Below, piece after piece: positions 1 through 9,844 of a stretch of DNA of 64,000 nt (its first letter is position 1; every line of letters starts with the position of its first letter). Where the stretch lies: assembly GCA_028047635.1 (NCBI GenBank), contig JAOFXR010000004.1:1-64000 (forward strand). Reading direction: 5' to 3'. Position numbers and translations under genes: made by a program. A model generated the notes under the pieces. That model saw nothing but the letters and a program-made list of their open reading frames with translations. It was not told the origin of the DNA and ran no database searches. Source of the stretch: Verrucomicrobiales bacterium. GTDB lineage: Bacteria; Verrucomicrobiota; Verrucomicrobiia; Verrucomicrobiales; DEV007.

Positions 1-1001
1 AAGCCAGATTTTGAAGGGGTCAACTACTTCTCTTAAGATTTTATAGAAAAGTCGATCTGCTTCACGCAGGGATGCGGCACCCCCCCCCTGACGCACCCAG
101 TGGATAGAAGCGAGGCAAACCGTTGCTTTCATCGCCCTTGAATCGACAAGCAACAAGCAACACGACTAACTGACAGTGAGGGAGTAGATATCGAAATACC
201 GTGATTATACAATCGTCCTGGAATCATCCAGCTTTCTAACGACTGGCTCAGATATTAAGCTCTTGCCCTCCTTTAATGCAGATTTAAAAGAGTTCATAAA
301 ATTAGAAAGAGTCGAAAAATCCCGTCCTGCAGTAAGGGGCTTTTACAGCAACCTCAATTAATCCCTCAGGGCCGACGTGAGCGGTCAGAGCAGAGGTATT
401 CCCTCCGCCCTTAACTTTTGCTCCCCGAGCCTCGCTCTTTCACCCGCTATATTGAGCCTGAGGGGCCCTACCATCACTCTTGGCGGAAATCCAAAATTCC
501 GCCTCAGTCTTTGCTACCTGGATCAGTCTTGAGCTCACACCCACCCCTGATCTAGATGGGTCGGGCGCCTTCCCAATCAAACGGGACTATTAGTTCAGCT
601 CATTCATTATCCCTTTCATCCGCCTTATGAAATCTGCGACGCCTCAGGGCACTCTTCCGAAAGATCAGTGGTTTCGCCGGGATTCCCCTTTAAATCGAAG
701 AACGAACCGGCCGAGGCAGGAACTCAATTCCCCGCCCTCTCCAGACGCCACCCGGCTCCGCGTCCTTGAAAAATTTCGTGATCTTCAAAGACCTCATCAA
801 ATCTACCCCGGTTAGGATGTACTGGTTGATCCATTTTGAACCTCCAATCCCAATGGGGCGATCCGCGGCCCTCCTTTTTACTCACGATTTTTTAATTGGC
901 CCCAACTCCGCAGGGACGCGTACCTGAAGAAACGCCTTTAATCCCCGTATTTACGTTACTTTGCCCTTTGTGGCGAATCGGCTTATGTTTTCAGCCTTCT
1001 T

Positions 1002-2174
1002 ATGATCCAGCGCTCAATCCCCATCACATTTCAGCACCGCGTCGCCTTCACGCATGGAGCATTTGATGTAAAAAACCATGCCCTCCGTGATTTGGTAGCA
1101 GACGCTTGCGAGCTGGGAGGTGCGTCCAAAGTTCTGATCCTTCTCGACGAAGGCGCAGCCGCATCGAATCCGGAACTGGAGAATCAAATATCAACGTATT
1201 TTGCAAAACACGCCGACACGCTCACTCTTGTTGGCCCTCCCCTGAAATTGCAAGGTGGAGAGCCCTGCAAAAACGATTGGAGTCTTGTGGAGAAAATATG
1301 GCAGGCCATCGAGTTCCATAAAGTCTGCCGCCACTCCTATATCGTAGCCATTGGGGGAGGGGCCTTCCTTGATCTCGCCGGATTCGGAGCTTCTACGGCA
1401 CATCGGGGAATACGTCTCATTAGAATGCCAACAACAACCCTGAGCCAGGGAGATGGCGGGGTCGGCGTGAAGAACGGGGTCAATTTCTTTAATAAGAAGA
1501 ACTGGATCGGAACTTTCTCGGTTCCATTTGCGATCGTGAACGATCTCGACTTCATCGCAAGCCTTCCCACCCGCGCCTGCCGTGATGGAATTATTGAAGC
1601 AATCAAAGTCGCTCTTATTCGCGACCGGAGTTTCTACGAGTTCATCCTCGAGCACGCGACTTCACTGGGCCGCCTCGAAAAGCACCCACTTGAGATGACG
1701 ATCCGCCGAAGCGCCGAAAATCATGTTGATCATATCGCGACGAGCGGCGATCCTTTCGAATACGGATCTGCAAGACCGCTTGATTTCGGACATTGGGTTG
1801 CCCACAAACTGGAGCAAATTTCGAATTTCCAAGTGAGCCATGGAGAAGCGGTCGCTATCGGAATGGCCGTGGACATCCTTTATTCGGTTGAGATTGGACT
1901 CCTCGATCAAAATACGGCTGAAGAGATTCTCGCTCTCGTCGAGACCGTAGGGTTCTCTATTTGGTCCCCTTTTCTCGAGGAAAAAGAAGGCGGTCGCCCC
2001 GTCGTTCTTGCCGGGCTTGAGGAATTCCGCGAGCACCTCGGTGGAAAACTGACGATCACGCTCGTTCCTGAAATCGGAGAGAAAGTCGAAGTGAACGAGA
2101 TGGATGAGGCTGCCATCCTCCGGGCGATGACAGTGCTTCAAAAGCGTGCCGGCATCCCGGTAAGCCAGAGCTGA
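1002..2174 (+). CDS. eboD: 3-dehydroquinate synthase-like sugar phosphate cyclase, EboD-like
   Basis: 390-aa ORF with the DHQS-type GGGAFLDLAGFGAS and GDGGVGVKNGVNFFNKKNWIGTF motifs, HIATSGDPFEYGSARPLDFGHW and HGEAVAIGMA; resembles EboD rather than AroB. Confidence 0.75.
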   Translation: MIQRSIPITFQHRVAFTHGAFDVKNHALRDLVADACELGGASKVLILLDEGAAASNPELENQISTYFAKHADTLTLVGPPLKLQGGEPCKNDWSLVEKIWQAIEFHKVCRHSYIVAIGGGAFLDLAGFGASTAHRGIRLIRMPTTTLSQGDGGVGVKNGVNFFNKKNWIGTFSVPFAIVNDLDFIASLPTRACRDGIIEAIKVALIRDRSFYEFILEHATSLGRLEKHPLEMTIRRSAENHVDHIATSGDPFEYGSARPLDFGHWVAHKLEQISNFQVSHGEAVAIGMAVDILYSVEIGLLDQNTAEEILALVETVGFSIWSPFLEEKEGGRPVVLAGLEEFREHLGGKLTITLVPEIGEKVEVNEMDEAAILRAMTVLQKRAGIPVSQS

Positions 2175-2206
2175 TCAGAAACTAATACATCAAAGCGGGA
2201 AGACAC

Positions 2207-2241
2207 AAAAAAGCCCTCCGGCAGAACCGGAAGGCTTTTAC
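2207..2241. terminator. Bidirectional rho-independent terminator
   Basis: AAAAAAGCCCTCCGG-cagaa-CCGGAAGGCTTTT hairpin flanked by A-run and T-run, between convergent genes. Confidence 0.8.
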
Positions 2242-2260
2242 TTAAGGGGTTTCCTCCCAA

Positions 2261-2704
2261 TTATGGGATTCGAAGCGTCTGGCCGGGGTGAATTGTATCA
2301 CTGCTAAGACCGTTAGCGCTTTTGATCGCAGCCACTGAAGTATTATGCTTCAAGCTGATTCGATAGAGATTTTCGCCGCCAGCCACGGTATGTGAAGCCG
2401 AAGATGATCCGCCGCTCGAAGCGTAGGGATTCGATGCAGCAGGAGCGTTGTATCCACCTGCAGCAGGAGCTGAAGGGAGCGCAGGTGTCGTCACTGCGGG
2501 CGGAGTGTATGTGCTCTCACTGTATGTCGGGTAGGCTGAAGAAGACGCCGTACTGGAGTAATCAGAAGCGCTGCTGTTGGATGCAGAGCCGTTTGTTCCG
2601 TAGTAGGGATTAGAGGTAGCGACCGTGTTCTTTCCGCTGCCGTTGGTTTTGCAGGAAGTGGTAAGAAGTGCCAGCCCGAGAGGTAAGAGTATAAAATATT
2701 TCAT
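2261..2704 (-). CDS. LysM-domain lipoprotein
   Basis: Lipoprotein signal MKYFILLPLGLALLTTSC, Ser/Tyr/Pro/Asn-rich linker, C-terminal LysM (HTVAGGENLYRISLKHNTSVAAIKSANGLSSDTIHPGQTLRIP); start trimmed from the ORF track. Confidence 0.85.
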   Translation of the reverse strand: MKYFILLPLGLALLTTSCKTNGSGKNTVATSNPYYGTNGSASNSSASDYSSTASSSAYPTYSESTYTPPAVTTPALPSAPAAGGYNAPAASNPYASSGGSSSASHTVAGGENLYRISLKHNTSVAAIKSANGLSSDTIHPGQTLRIP

Positions 2705-2912
2705 GGTTTGAGAGTAAATAAACAATAACAGCTCCGAAATATAAGGAAAACTTAACTAAATTACAAGAACTTTTTAAAACTATTGGTATTTTTTTTAGAC
2801 CCATCCCCTCTTGAATTGATTTTCGGATCGAAAAAGTTCACTGAATTTCTCTTTCGTCGATTTCACCTTGCGTCAGTTCCCGTAGGTGATAATGCTGCGA
2901 TAACGAATACTT

Positions 2913-4451
2913 ATGAGCATTTCCCGCGCACTCATCTCTGTCTCGGACAAGGCAGGTCTCGAAGACTTTGCAAAAGGTCTGAACAAGCACAATATCGAAA
3001 TCCTTTCGACTGGTGGAACCGCCAAGTTCATCGCTGAGCTGGGTATCCCCGTCACTGAGGTCTCCGATTTCACTGGTTTCCCTGAGCTTTTTGACGGTCG
3101 TGTCAAAACACTGCACCCCAAGATTCATGGAGGTCTCCTCCACCGTCGTGACATTGACGAGCACGTTGAGCAGGCAAAGAAGAACGGGATTCTCCCCATC
3201 GATTTGGTTGTCGTAAACCTTTACCCGTTCGAAGAAACCGTCGCCAAAGAAGGCGTCACACGCGATGAGGCGATCGAGCAAATCGACATCGGTGGGCCAA
3301 GCATGCTTCGTTCTGCTGCCAAAAACCACTCCGCAGTAACCGTCGTCGTTGACCCTGACGACTACCAAGTGGTCCTGGACGAGCTCGATGAGCACGAAGG
3401 AAAGACTACCCTGAAAAACCGCGAGCGTCTTGCCATCAAAGTATTCCAGCGCACCGCAGCCTATGACGCCGCGATCGCCTCGCACTTGAACAATATTCAG
3501 GAAACAGAGAGTTCCTTCTCAATCAGCCTGCCTCTTTCTCAGGAGCTTCGTTATGGTGAGAACCCTCACCAGGACGCTTCTCTTTTCGGTAACTTCGCCG
3601 ATTACTTCAAACAACTTCAAGGTAAAGGCCTCAGTTACACCAATGTGATTGATATTGGAGGCGCTGCCGAGCTCATCCTTGAATTCCGTCGCCCCGCCGT
3701 AGCGATTCTCAAACACACCAACCCATGCGGAGTTGGCGCTGATGAGAGCGATCTCCGCGCAGCCTGGGAAAAAGCCTTTGAAACAGACCGCCAGGCTCCC
3801 TTTGGTGGCGTTATCGTTTGCAACCGTCCTCTGGGAATTGGATTGGCTCGCGTCATCTCCGAGATTTTCACGGACGTAATTATTGCTCCTGAATTTGAAA
3901 CCGATGCTCGTGCGCTTCTCCAGAAGAAGAAAAATCTTCGCCTCATTCAGATGCACGAGGCATTCAAAGAAACCCTCGATGATCCTATCATTCGTTCAGC
4001 TCCGGGTGGGCTTCTCGTTATGGATCACGACAAGAAGGCTCTAGGCCTCGATGACATCGAGCAAAAGGTCGTCACGCAACGCCCTCCTACCGCAGAAGAG
4101 ATCGAAGCGATGCGATTTGGCTGGAGAGTTGTGAAGCATGTAAAATCAAATGCGATCGTCTTTGCCTCCAGTGACCGGACTCTCGCGATTGGTGCCGGTC
4201 AAATGTCGCGCGTTGATTCCTGCCGACTTGCGACCTGGAAAGCCGAACAGGCAGGACTCAGCCTTAAAGGCTCGGTTGTTGCCAGTGATGCCATGTTCCC
4301 CTTCCATGACGGCCTCACGTTTGCTCTTCAAGCAGGTGCCACCGCAGCGATTCAGCCAGGCGGTTCGATTCGTGATGAAGAAGTCATCAAGGCGGCAAAC
4401 GAGCATGACGCAGCAATGGTCTTCACAGGCCACCGTCACTTCCTCCATTGA
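2913..4451 (+). CDS. purH: Bifunctional AICAR transformylase/IMP cyclohydrolase
   Basis: 512-aa ORF; ALISVSDKAGLEDFAKGL, STGGTAKFIAE, DGRVKTLHPKIHGGLL, LRYGENPHQDA, KHTNPCG, full length. Confidence 0.95.
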   Translation: MSISRALISVSDKAGLEDFAKGLNKHNIEILSTGGTAKFIAELGIPVTEVSDFTGFPELFDGRVKTLHPKIHGGLLHRRDIDEHVEQAKKNGILPIDLVVVNLYPFEETVAKEGVTRDEAIEQIDIGGPSMLRSAAKNHSAVTVVVDPDDYQVVLDELDEHEGKTTLKNRERLAIKVFQRTAAYDAAIASHLNNIQETESSFSISLPLSQELRYGENPHQDASLFGNFADYFKQLQGKGLSYTNVIDIGGAAELILEFRRPAVAILKHTNPCGVGADESDLRAAWEKAFETDRQAPFGGVIVCNRPLGIGLARVISEIFTDVIIAPEFETDARALLQKKKNLRLIQMHEAFKETLDDPIIRSAPGGLLVMDHDKKALGLDDIEQKVVTQRPPTAEEIEAMRFGWRVVKHVKSNAIVFASSDRTLAIGAGQMSRVDSCRLATWKAEQAGLSLKGSVVASDAMFPFHDGLTFALQAGATAAIQPGGSIRDEEVIKAANEHDAAMVFTGHRHFLH

Positions 4452-4531
4452 TCCGAAGCGTGGAGATCACGCGAAAGAAATAGTACGGAACTCATGGTGA
4501 CGGACGCCTCTGCCCTTGCTACTTTGAATCA

Positions 4532-5542
4532 ATGGCGATCGACTGGGAGATTTTAGGAAAGCGGGGCGAGGACAATGCACTGCTCGTGACGATCGATACG
4601 GGGCAGTCGCAGGAGCACTTACTCTTCGATTGCGGAGAAGGCTGTCTTTCCACCGTGCGCATCTCCACGATTCAATCGATAGAGCACCTCTTCTTTTCCC
4701 ATTTTCACATGGATCATGTGTCAGGCTTCGACACATTTTTTCGGCACAACTACAATCGTCCGAACGGCAGCGTGAATATTTGGGGGCCGCCAGGCACCAT
4801 TGATGTGATGAGCCATCGCTTCCGCGGTTTCTCCTGGAACCTTCATCACGATCAACCCGGTGAGTGGCTTGTTCACGAATTCTCTGATACGGATTTGGCA
4901 AAGAGCCGTTTCCTTACCCGGGAAGCCTTTGACACAAACGAAGTGCTTCCCCTCCAACCAAGAGTGAAAGATCAACCCGATCTAAAGGCTGAGTCATTCA
5001 CCTTGAAAAGAATTCTGCTTCCGCATGGAAACATTCCCTCAGTCGGCTACTCATTGCGGGAAAATGAAAAGCGGAATATCGATCCTGCCGCCTTACAAGA
5101 GATTGGACTTCGGCCCGGCGAATGGCTTCAAGCGCTCACGGATGAATCTCTGAACAACGACACAAAATTGACAATTGATGGCAAGGATTGCGAGCTGGGG
5201 CAGCTAAGATCAAAGCTCCTCGAAACAAAACCCGGGGAGTCTCTCGCTTACCTCACTGATTTCCGGGTTATTCCCGATAGCCCTCAATGGCACGAGCTTG
5301 TCGACTGGTTGAAAGAAACGGATACCCTTGTGTGTGAATGTCAGTATCGAAATGCGGATCACATTTTAGCGGAGCGAAACGGCCATATGACAACCGGTTT
5401 AGTCGGACAACTCGCCCGTGAGGCAGGAGTAAAACAGCTAGTGCTGCACCATCTCTCCCGTCGCTATGAAGAAGCAGAATGGGATGAAATGAGGCTCGAG
5501 GTGAAAGCAGAATTTCCACGCACTTCGATCCCGGCGAATTGA
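4532..5542 (+). CDS. MBL-fold metallo-hydrolase (RNase Z-like)
   Basis: HFHMDHVSGFDTFF metal-binding motif, LAYLTDFR and HMTTGLVGQLAREAGVKQLVLHHLSRRY C-terminal metal ligands. Confidence 0.8.
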   Translation: MAIDWEILGKRGEDNALLVTIDTGQSQEHLLFDCGEGCLSTVRISTIQSIEHLFFSHFHMDHVSGFDTFFRHNYNRPNGSVNIWGPPGTIDVMSHRFRGFSWNLHHDQPGEWLVHEFSDTDLAKSRFLTREAFDTNEVLPLQPRVKDQPDLKAESFTLKRILLPHGNIPSVGYSLRENEKRNIDPAALQEIGLRPGEWLQALTDESLNNDTKLTIDGKDCELGQLRSKLLETKPGESLAYLTDFRVIPDSPQWHELVDWLKETDTLVCECQYRNADHILAERNGHMTTGLVGQLAREAGVKQLVLHHLSRRYEEAEWDEMRLEVKAEFPRTSIPAN

Positions 5543-5548
5543 TCCCAA

Positions 5549-6106
5549 TTAATACCAGAGTCGCCCCTCAGTCGAGTGCGAAAGAGACCGAGCTAGCTGC
5601 AGCGCAGCAAAGATCTTAAAATCAACGTTCTTACCTTCAGCCAGTCGGTCGCGACACCAATTGGTGACATCGCCCTGATGGACATAGTGAACTTTGATAT
5701 TCTCCCCGCCGACACCACCACCTTCTGTCATTTTGGTGAGACCAGTGGCATAAAAAATTGTCGATTTCTCATCCGTCATACCGGCAGACGAGGTGCCCTC
5801 CATTAAAGAGGTCCAATTTTTCGCCACATAACCGGTCTCCTCTTTCAGCTCACGCTTGGCAGCAACCACGAGGGGCTCTTCTTCCTGCAGGGGGATATCG
5901 CCCGCTAACCCTGCCGGTAACTCTATCACATTGCGCCCCACCGGCGGTCGGAACTGCTCTACAAGAATGATGCGCTTGTCATCCGTCAGCGCTAAAATCG
6001 CGACACACGCCTTCGCGTTGGAACGGCTCACATACTCCCAGCCTTTTTCAGTCCGGAAGTAACTGAGAAATCGCCCCTCGTGAAGAAGTTCGTCGGAATC
6101 TGACAT
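5549..6106 (-). CDS. Nudix hydrolase (ADP-ribose pyrophosphatase-like)
   Basis: Nudix box GLAGDIPLQEEEPLVVAAKRELKEETGYV. Confidence 0.85.
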   Translation of the reverse strand: MSDSDELLHEGRFLSYFRTEKGWEYVSRSNAKACVAILALTDDKRIILVEQFRPPVGRNVIELPAGLAGDIPLQEEEPLVVAAKRELKEETGYVAKNWTSLMEGTSSAGMTDEKSTIFYATGLTKMTEGGGVGGENIKVHYVHQGDVTNWCRDRLAEGKNVDFKIFAALQLARSLSHSTEGRLWY

Positions 6107-6130
6107 ATACCAGCGTGTGAACTTGTTAAG

Positions 6131-7201
6131 TTACTGGCGGGAGGTGGTAAGAGTCACCATATCTTTATCAAAGCTGACGTTAGCCATGGTCTGGAGAACT
6201 TGATACTCGTCCAAAAACGAAGCTCGCATCCGGATGAACATCTCAATCACCGGCTTCACGTTGCGTGTGCTGAGATTGATTTTCCCGAGGGTCCAACCAT
6301 CCGAGCGGAAGCTTAGCCCTCCCCGGAAAGACTCCGATTTAACCTTGCTGGACATCGTCACAGGAATACCAAAAATCTCCCGCTCAATCAAAAACTCTGC
6401 CTGATCTTTGGAAAAATCCGCATAAATCCCTTTGAATTGAACGAGCGCTCCCAGCGGACCACCTTGTGAACCTTCGATTCGCTGATTCAAATACTGATTC
6501 ACTTCAGCCTCAGTAAAAGTGACCTTACCTTCTCTGTCGGTCATTAACTTCTGCGCCTCTGAGAGAAGATTGCGGGGTTCACCGCTCGCCATAGGCGAAA
6601 CAGGGTATCCCTTAACACTTCCCATCTCTTTCGGGAGAATGATCATAGCGACTACTGCAACCATGCCTAAAGCCACCATCGTCATAAAGACAGTCATCAT
6701 CGAAATGCCATCTCCACTGGGCTTGTAATTGGTAGGACGCTTATAAGCAGGGCGTCCACGACCGCTGGTAGTAGCAGGACGACGACCTTTCACCCGATGC
6801 CCCACTGTAGGCTTCCGGGCGGGGGCAGCAGGCGTCGAGGCAGGAGCAGGCTCAGGACCAGTGTCATACACTCCCGCCGCCGGAGTAATCGCAGGAGGTG
6901 GTGGCGGAGCAGTTTCTCCCTGAGCTTGATTCGGATCGACGTAAGCCTGACTCGGATCGACGTAAGCCTGATTCGGATCGACGTAAGCTTGATTTGGATC
7001 GACGTAAGCTTGATTTGGATCCCCGTAAGCCTGGTTCTCTTCAGCTAACGCCTGTCCCGGATCGTAAGTCTCAACAGGTTCCTCGTATGGTATCTCTTCG
7101 GGAACGGGCTCCGCAGGAGCCGCTTCGTTTGCCGGATCTGCTGGCGCAGCTCCTTCCTGTTCCCTTCTCGGAGAGGTTTTTTTTCTGCGATGGGGTTTCA
7201 T
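6131..7201 (-). CDS. Hypothetical membrane-anchored protein with DPNQAYV repeats
   Basis: Pro/Ala-rich N-terminus with 7-aa tandem repeats, a single TM segment (MMTVFMTMVALGMVAVVAMIIL), then a soluble C-terminal domain. Confidence 0.7.
   Translation of the reverse strand: MKPHRRKKTSPRREQEGAAPADPANEAAPAEPVPEEIPYEEPVETYDPGQALAEENQAYGDPNQAYVDPNQAYVDPNQAYVDPSQAYVDPNQAQGETAPPPPPAITPAAGVYDTGPEPAPASTPAAPARKPTVGHRVKGRRPATTSGRGRPAYKRPTNYKPSGDGISMMTVFMTMVALGMVAVVAMIILPKEMGSVKGYPVSPMASGEPRNLLSEAQKLMTDREGKVTFTEAEVNQYLNQRIEGSQGGPLGALVQFKGIYADFSKDQAEFLIEREIFGIPVTMSSKVKSESFRGGLSFRSDGWTLGKINLSTRNVKPVIEMFIRMRASFLDEYQVLQTMANVSFDKDMVTLTTSRQ
6924..7028. repeat. Five tandem 21-bp units (GCYTGATTCGGATCGACGTAA) in a coding sequence
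   Basis: Direct reading: five consecutive 21-bp units with a few substitutions, encoding AYVDPNQ repeats on the minus strand. Confidence 0.9.
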
Positions 7202-7219
7202 AAAATTGGGTGTTCCGTG

Positions 7220-7516
7220 TTAAGAAGTCGACTTGTCCGCCTTTTTGCCGGAATCGGATTTGCTCTTGCCTGAATCAGAAGATTTCTTTGACGCATCAGA
7301 GTCAGCTTTCTTCGCCTTGTTGTAAGAGTCGCTGCGATAATCTGTCTCGTAAAATCCTGAGCCTTTAAAAATAATTCCTGCGCCCGTTCCGAGGAGACGC
7401 TTCACTTCGCCGTCACACTCCTCAAGCGGACAATCAGTGAGCCTATCAGCCGACATGCGCTGGAAGGCTTCAAATTCGTGTCCGCATTTTTTGCACTGGT
7501 AATCGTAGTTCGGCAT
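7220..7516 (-). CDS. FmdB-family zinc ribbon protein
   Basis: MPNYDYQCKKCGHEFEAFQRMS...CPLEECDGEVKRLLG...GSGFYETDY, Ser/Lys-rich tail. Confidence 0.88.
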   Translation of the reverse strand: MPNYDYQCKKCGHEFEAFQRMSADRLTDCPLEECDGEVKRLLGTGAGIIFKGSGFYETDYRSDSYNKAKKADSDASKKSSDSGKSKSDSGKKADKSTS

Positions 7517-7620
7517 AGATATTAAGAGCGTGTCTCGCTCATGACAATATGAAGGCGGGAATCAATCCTTCAATTTGATTTTTCCGTATTTCGAGCCACC
7601 TGAAAACTCTGAAAATCACC

Positions 7621-7974
7621 ATGTTTCCGCCTACAGAAGACACCGAAATGACTCCCAATGAGCTCCAAACGCTACTTTCAAGCAATGACAGTCCTGTGTT
7701 TCGGCTCATCGACTGCCGGGAAATCGACGAATATGCGATTTGCCGAATCGAAAAAGCAGAGTTGATCCCTCTATCTCGCTTTGCCGCAGAAGCGCCGGAT
7801 AAACTCATCGAAACAGAAGAGCCTCTACCAGTGGTCGTTTATTGCCATCACGGGATACGCTCGATGAATGCCACGCTCTTTCTCAGGGACAAAGGATTAG
7901 AAAAAGTGTGGAGCCTCGCAGGCGGAATCGATCTCTGGTCTACTCAAATTGATCCCGAAGTTCCCCGCTACTGA
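7621..7974 (+). CDS. Rhodanese-like domain protein
   Basis: LIDCREIDEYAICRIEKAELIPLS, VVYCHHGIRSMNATLFLRDKGLEKVWSLAGGIDLWS (catalytic CHHGIRS); start may be 7648. Confidence 0.88.
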   Translation: MFPPTEDTEMTPNELQTLLSSNDSPVFRLIDCREIDEYAICRIEKAELIPLSRFAAEAPDKLIETEEPLPVVVYCHHGIRSMNATLFLRDKGLEKVWSLAGGIDLWSTQIDPEVPRY

Positions 7975-8104
7975 TTAGGAATCGAATCTCAAGTGGCAAT
8001 AGGCAATGCCGCAACAGGGTCAAGTCGATCATTAAACAGGGTTATATGCGCCCTGTTACCCCATAAATTCTTCGATATTATATCGTTCTACAATCAAGTC
8101 TGCG

Positions 8105-8803
8105 ATGAAACCAATTGTCCAAATTTCCCTCGATCTCACCAATATCGACGAAGCACTCGAGACCGCCGAGCTGGCGATGCGAGCGGGAGTCGACTGGCTG
8201 GAGGCCGGAACCCCGCTCATTCTCGCTGAAGGCTTGCATGGAGTTCGTGCCTTGAGAGAAGCCTTTCCAAAAGTTCCCATCGTCGCCGACCTTAAAACAA
8301 TGGACGGTGGCTATCTCGAAGCCGAAATGATGGCCAAAGCCGGTGCGACGCATGTTGTCGTTATGGCGAGAGCCCATGCCGAAACGATCAAGTGTGTCGT
8401 TCAGGCCGGAACCGATTTCGGATGCGAGGTCATGGGAGACAATTTGGGCTGCCCTGATATGGTCGCCGGAGCCAAATTCCTCGAAGACCTTGGCTGCGGA
8501 TTTGTGATTCATCACATCGGCTACGATGAACGACGCGGAATTGCCGCCGCAGGCGATCGAATGCCGAGCCCTCTTGATGATTTGAAAGCAGTCGTCGACG
8601 CGGTCAATGTTCCCGTTCAGGCCGTGGGCGGACTCAGTCTCGAAGAAGCAATCCAGTGCCCCCAATACGGAGCGCCTTTGGTCGTGCTCGGAGCGCCTTT
8701 GACAATCGATGCAGATGCCTTCAAAACCGCAGACGGCGATCTCGAAAGTTCTCTGCGCATGATTTGTGAGGCCGTTCACGCACAGGACGTCCCCGCCTTT
8801 TAG
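8105..8803 (+). CDS. HUMPS-family protein (3-hexulose-6-phosphate synthase / 3-keto-L-gulonate-6-phosphate decarboxylase-like)
   Basis: IQISLDLTNIDEALETAELAMRAGVDWLEAGTPLI, VADLKTMDGGYLEAEMMAKAGATHVVVMA, PVQAVGGLSLEEA; OMP-decarboxylase-superfamily barrel. Confidence 0.78.
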   Translation: MKPIVQISLDLTNIDEALETAELAMRAGVDWLEAGTPLILAEGLHGVRALREAFPKVPIVADLKTMDGGYLEAEMMAKAGATHVVVMARAHAETIKCVVQAGTDFGCEVMGDNLGCPDMVAGAKFLEDLGCGFVIHHIGYDERRGIAAAGDRMPSPLDDLKAVVDAVNVPVQAVGGLSLEEAIQCPQYGAPLVVLGAPLTIDADAFKTADGDLESSLRMICEAVHAQDVPAF

Positions 8804-8809
8804 AAAAAT

Positions 8810-9832
8810 ATGAGTTCTCCCGCCGTTGTTAACTTTGCCCCTGAGAAAGGGTCCGTCGAAATCCGCGAAATTGATCGTCCTGAAATCGGGCCATCTGATG
8901 TCCTCCTCGAAGTCGCCAATGTCGGAGTCTGTGGCAGCGACCTGCATCAGTGGACAGCGGATCACTCCTGGCCTGTGAATTACCCCGTCGTGCTCGGTCA
9001 TGAATTTGGTGGGCACATTATTGAAACAGGAAGCGAAGTCGAAGGCTGGAAAGAAGGAGATCGTGTCGTTTCGGAGACGGCTGCGATCATCAGTGAAAAT
9101 AACCCCATGACCAAACGGGGCCTCTACAACCTCGACCCCACTCGCAAAGGATTCGGCTATGGTGTGAACGGAGCGATGACTAAATACGTTCGCGCCCCCT
9201 CCCGCATTCTCCATCACGTGCCTGACTCGCTCCCGTTCGAACAAGCCTGCCTCACCGAGCCCTGCTGCGTCGCCTACAGCGCCGTCGTTAAAAATGCCCG
9301 CATCGAACCGGGAGATCGCGTTGTTGTTCTGGGCCCGGGAACGATCGGTATTTTATGCGCCGCGATGGCTCGCCTCTGCGGTGCGGAGGTCGCGATTGTA
9401 GGACTCGAACAGGACGCGCATCGCCTCGAAATTGCGAAGACTTATGGCTGCGACGTCATCATCGGAGATGCCGCAGAATGGGCAAAATCCCGCGACGGCC
9501 TCGGATGCGATGGAGTCATCGATGCCGCCGGAGCAAGCGCCACATTACGCATCGCTCTCGACATCGTTCGCCCCGCCGGATGGATCAGCAAAGTCGGATG
9601 GGGACCGCAGCCACTAAACTTCAGCCTCGATCCGCTCGTGCAGAAGAACGTCACTTTGCAGGGAAGCTTCAGTCACAACTGGCCCATCTGGGAACGAGTC
9701 ATCGCTTTGCTATCAAACGGTCAGCTCGACGTAAAACCCATCATCGGCGGCGTCTGGTCAATCACTGACTGGCACGAAGCGTTTGAGAAAATGCATTCAG
9801 GGGCAGTCGTGAAATCCGTCCTAAAACCCTAA
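8810..9832 (+). CDS. Zinc-dependent medium-chain alcohol/polyol dehydrogenase
   Basis: GVCGSDLHQW, LGHEFGGHIIETGSEVEGWKEGDRV, VVVLGPGTIGILCAAMARLCGA. Confidence 0.88.
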   Translation: MSSPAVVNFAPEKGSVEIREIDRPEIGPSDVLLEVANVGVCGSDLHQWTADHSWPVNYPVVLGHEFGGHIIETGSEVEGWKEGDRVVSETAAIISENNPMTKRGLYNLDPTRKGFGYGVNGAMTKYVRAPSRILHHVPDSLPFEQACLTEPCCVAYSAVVKNARIEPGDRVVVLGPGTIGILCAAMARLCGAEVAIVGLEQDAHRLEIAKTYGCDVIIGDAAEWAKSRDGLGCDGVIDAAGASATLRIALDIVRPAGWISKVGWGPQPLNFSLDPLVQKNVTLQGSFSHNWPIWERVIALLSNGQLDVKPIIGGVWSITDWHEAFEKMHSGAVVKSVLKP

Positions 9833-9844
9833 CTTTAGCAAATC

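Noticed and set aside
541-640. Segment GGGACTATTAGTTCAGCTC faintly resembling the complement of the 23S rRNA 3' end
   Set aside because: Flanking conserved rRNA blocks are absent; only a short chance similarity
627-815. 62-aa plus-strand ORF in the ORF-poor left end
   Set aside because: No recognisable motif, Arg/Pro-rich composition typical of spurious ORFs, no clear ribosome-binding context
8078-9244. 388-aa minus-strand ORF antisense to the HUMPS and dehydrogenase genes
   Set aside because: Sense-strand genes have clear family motifs; the antisense ORF is a codon-bias shadow with no motif
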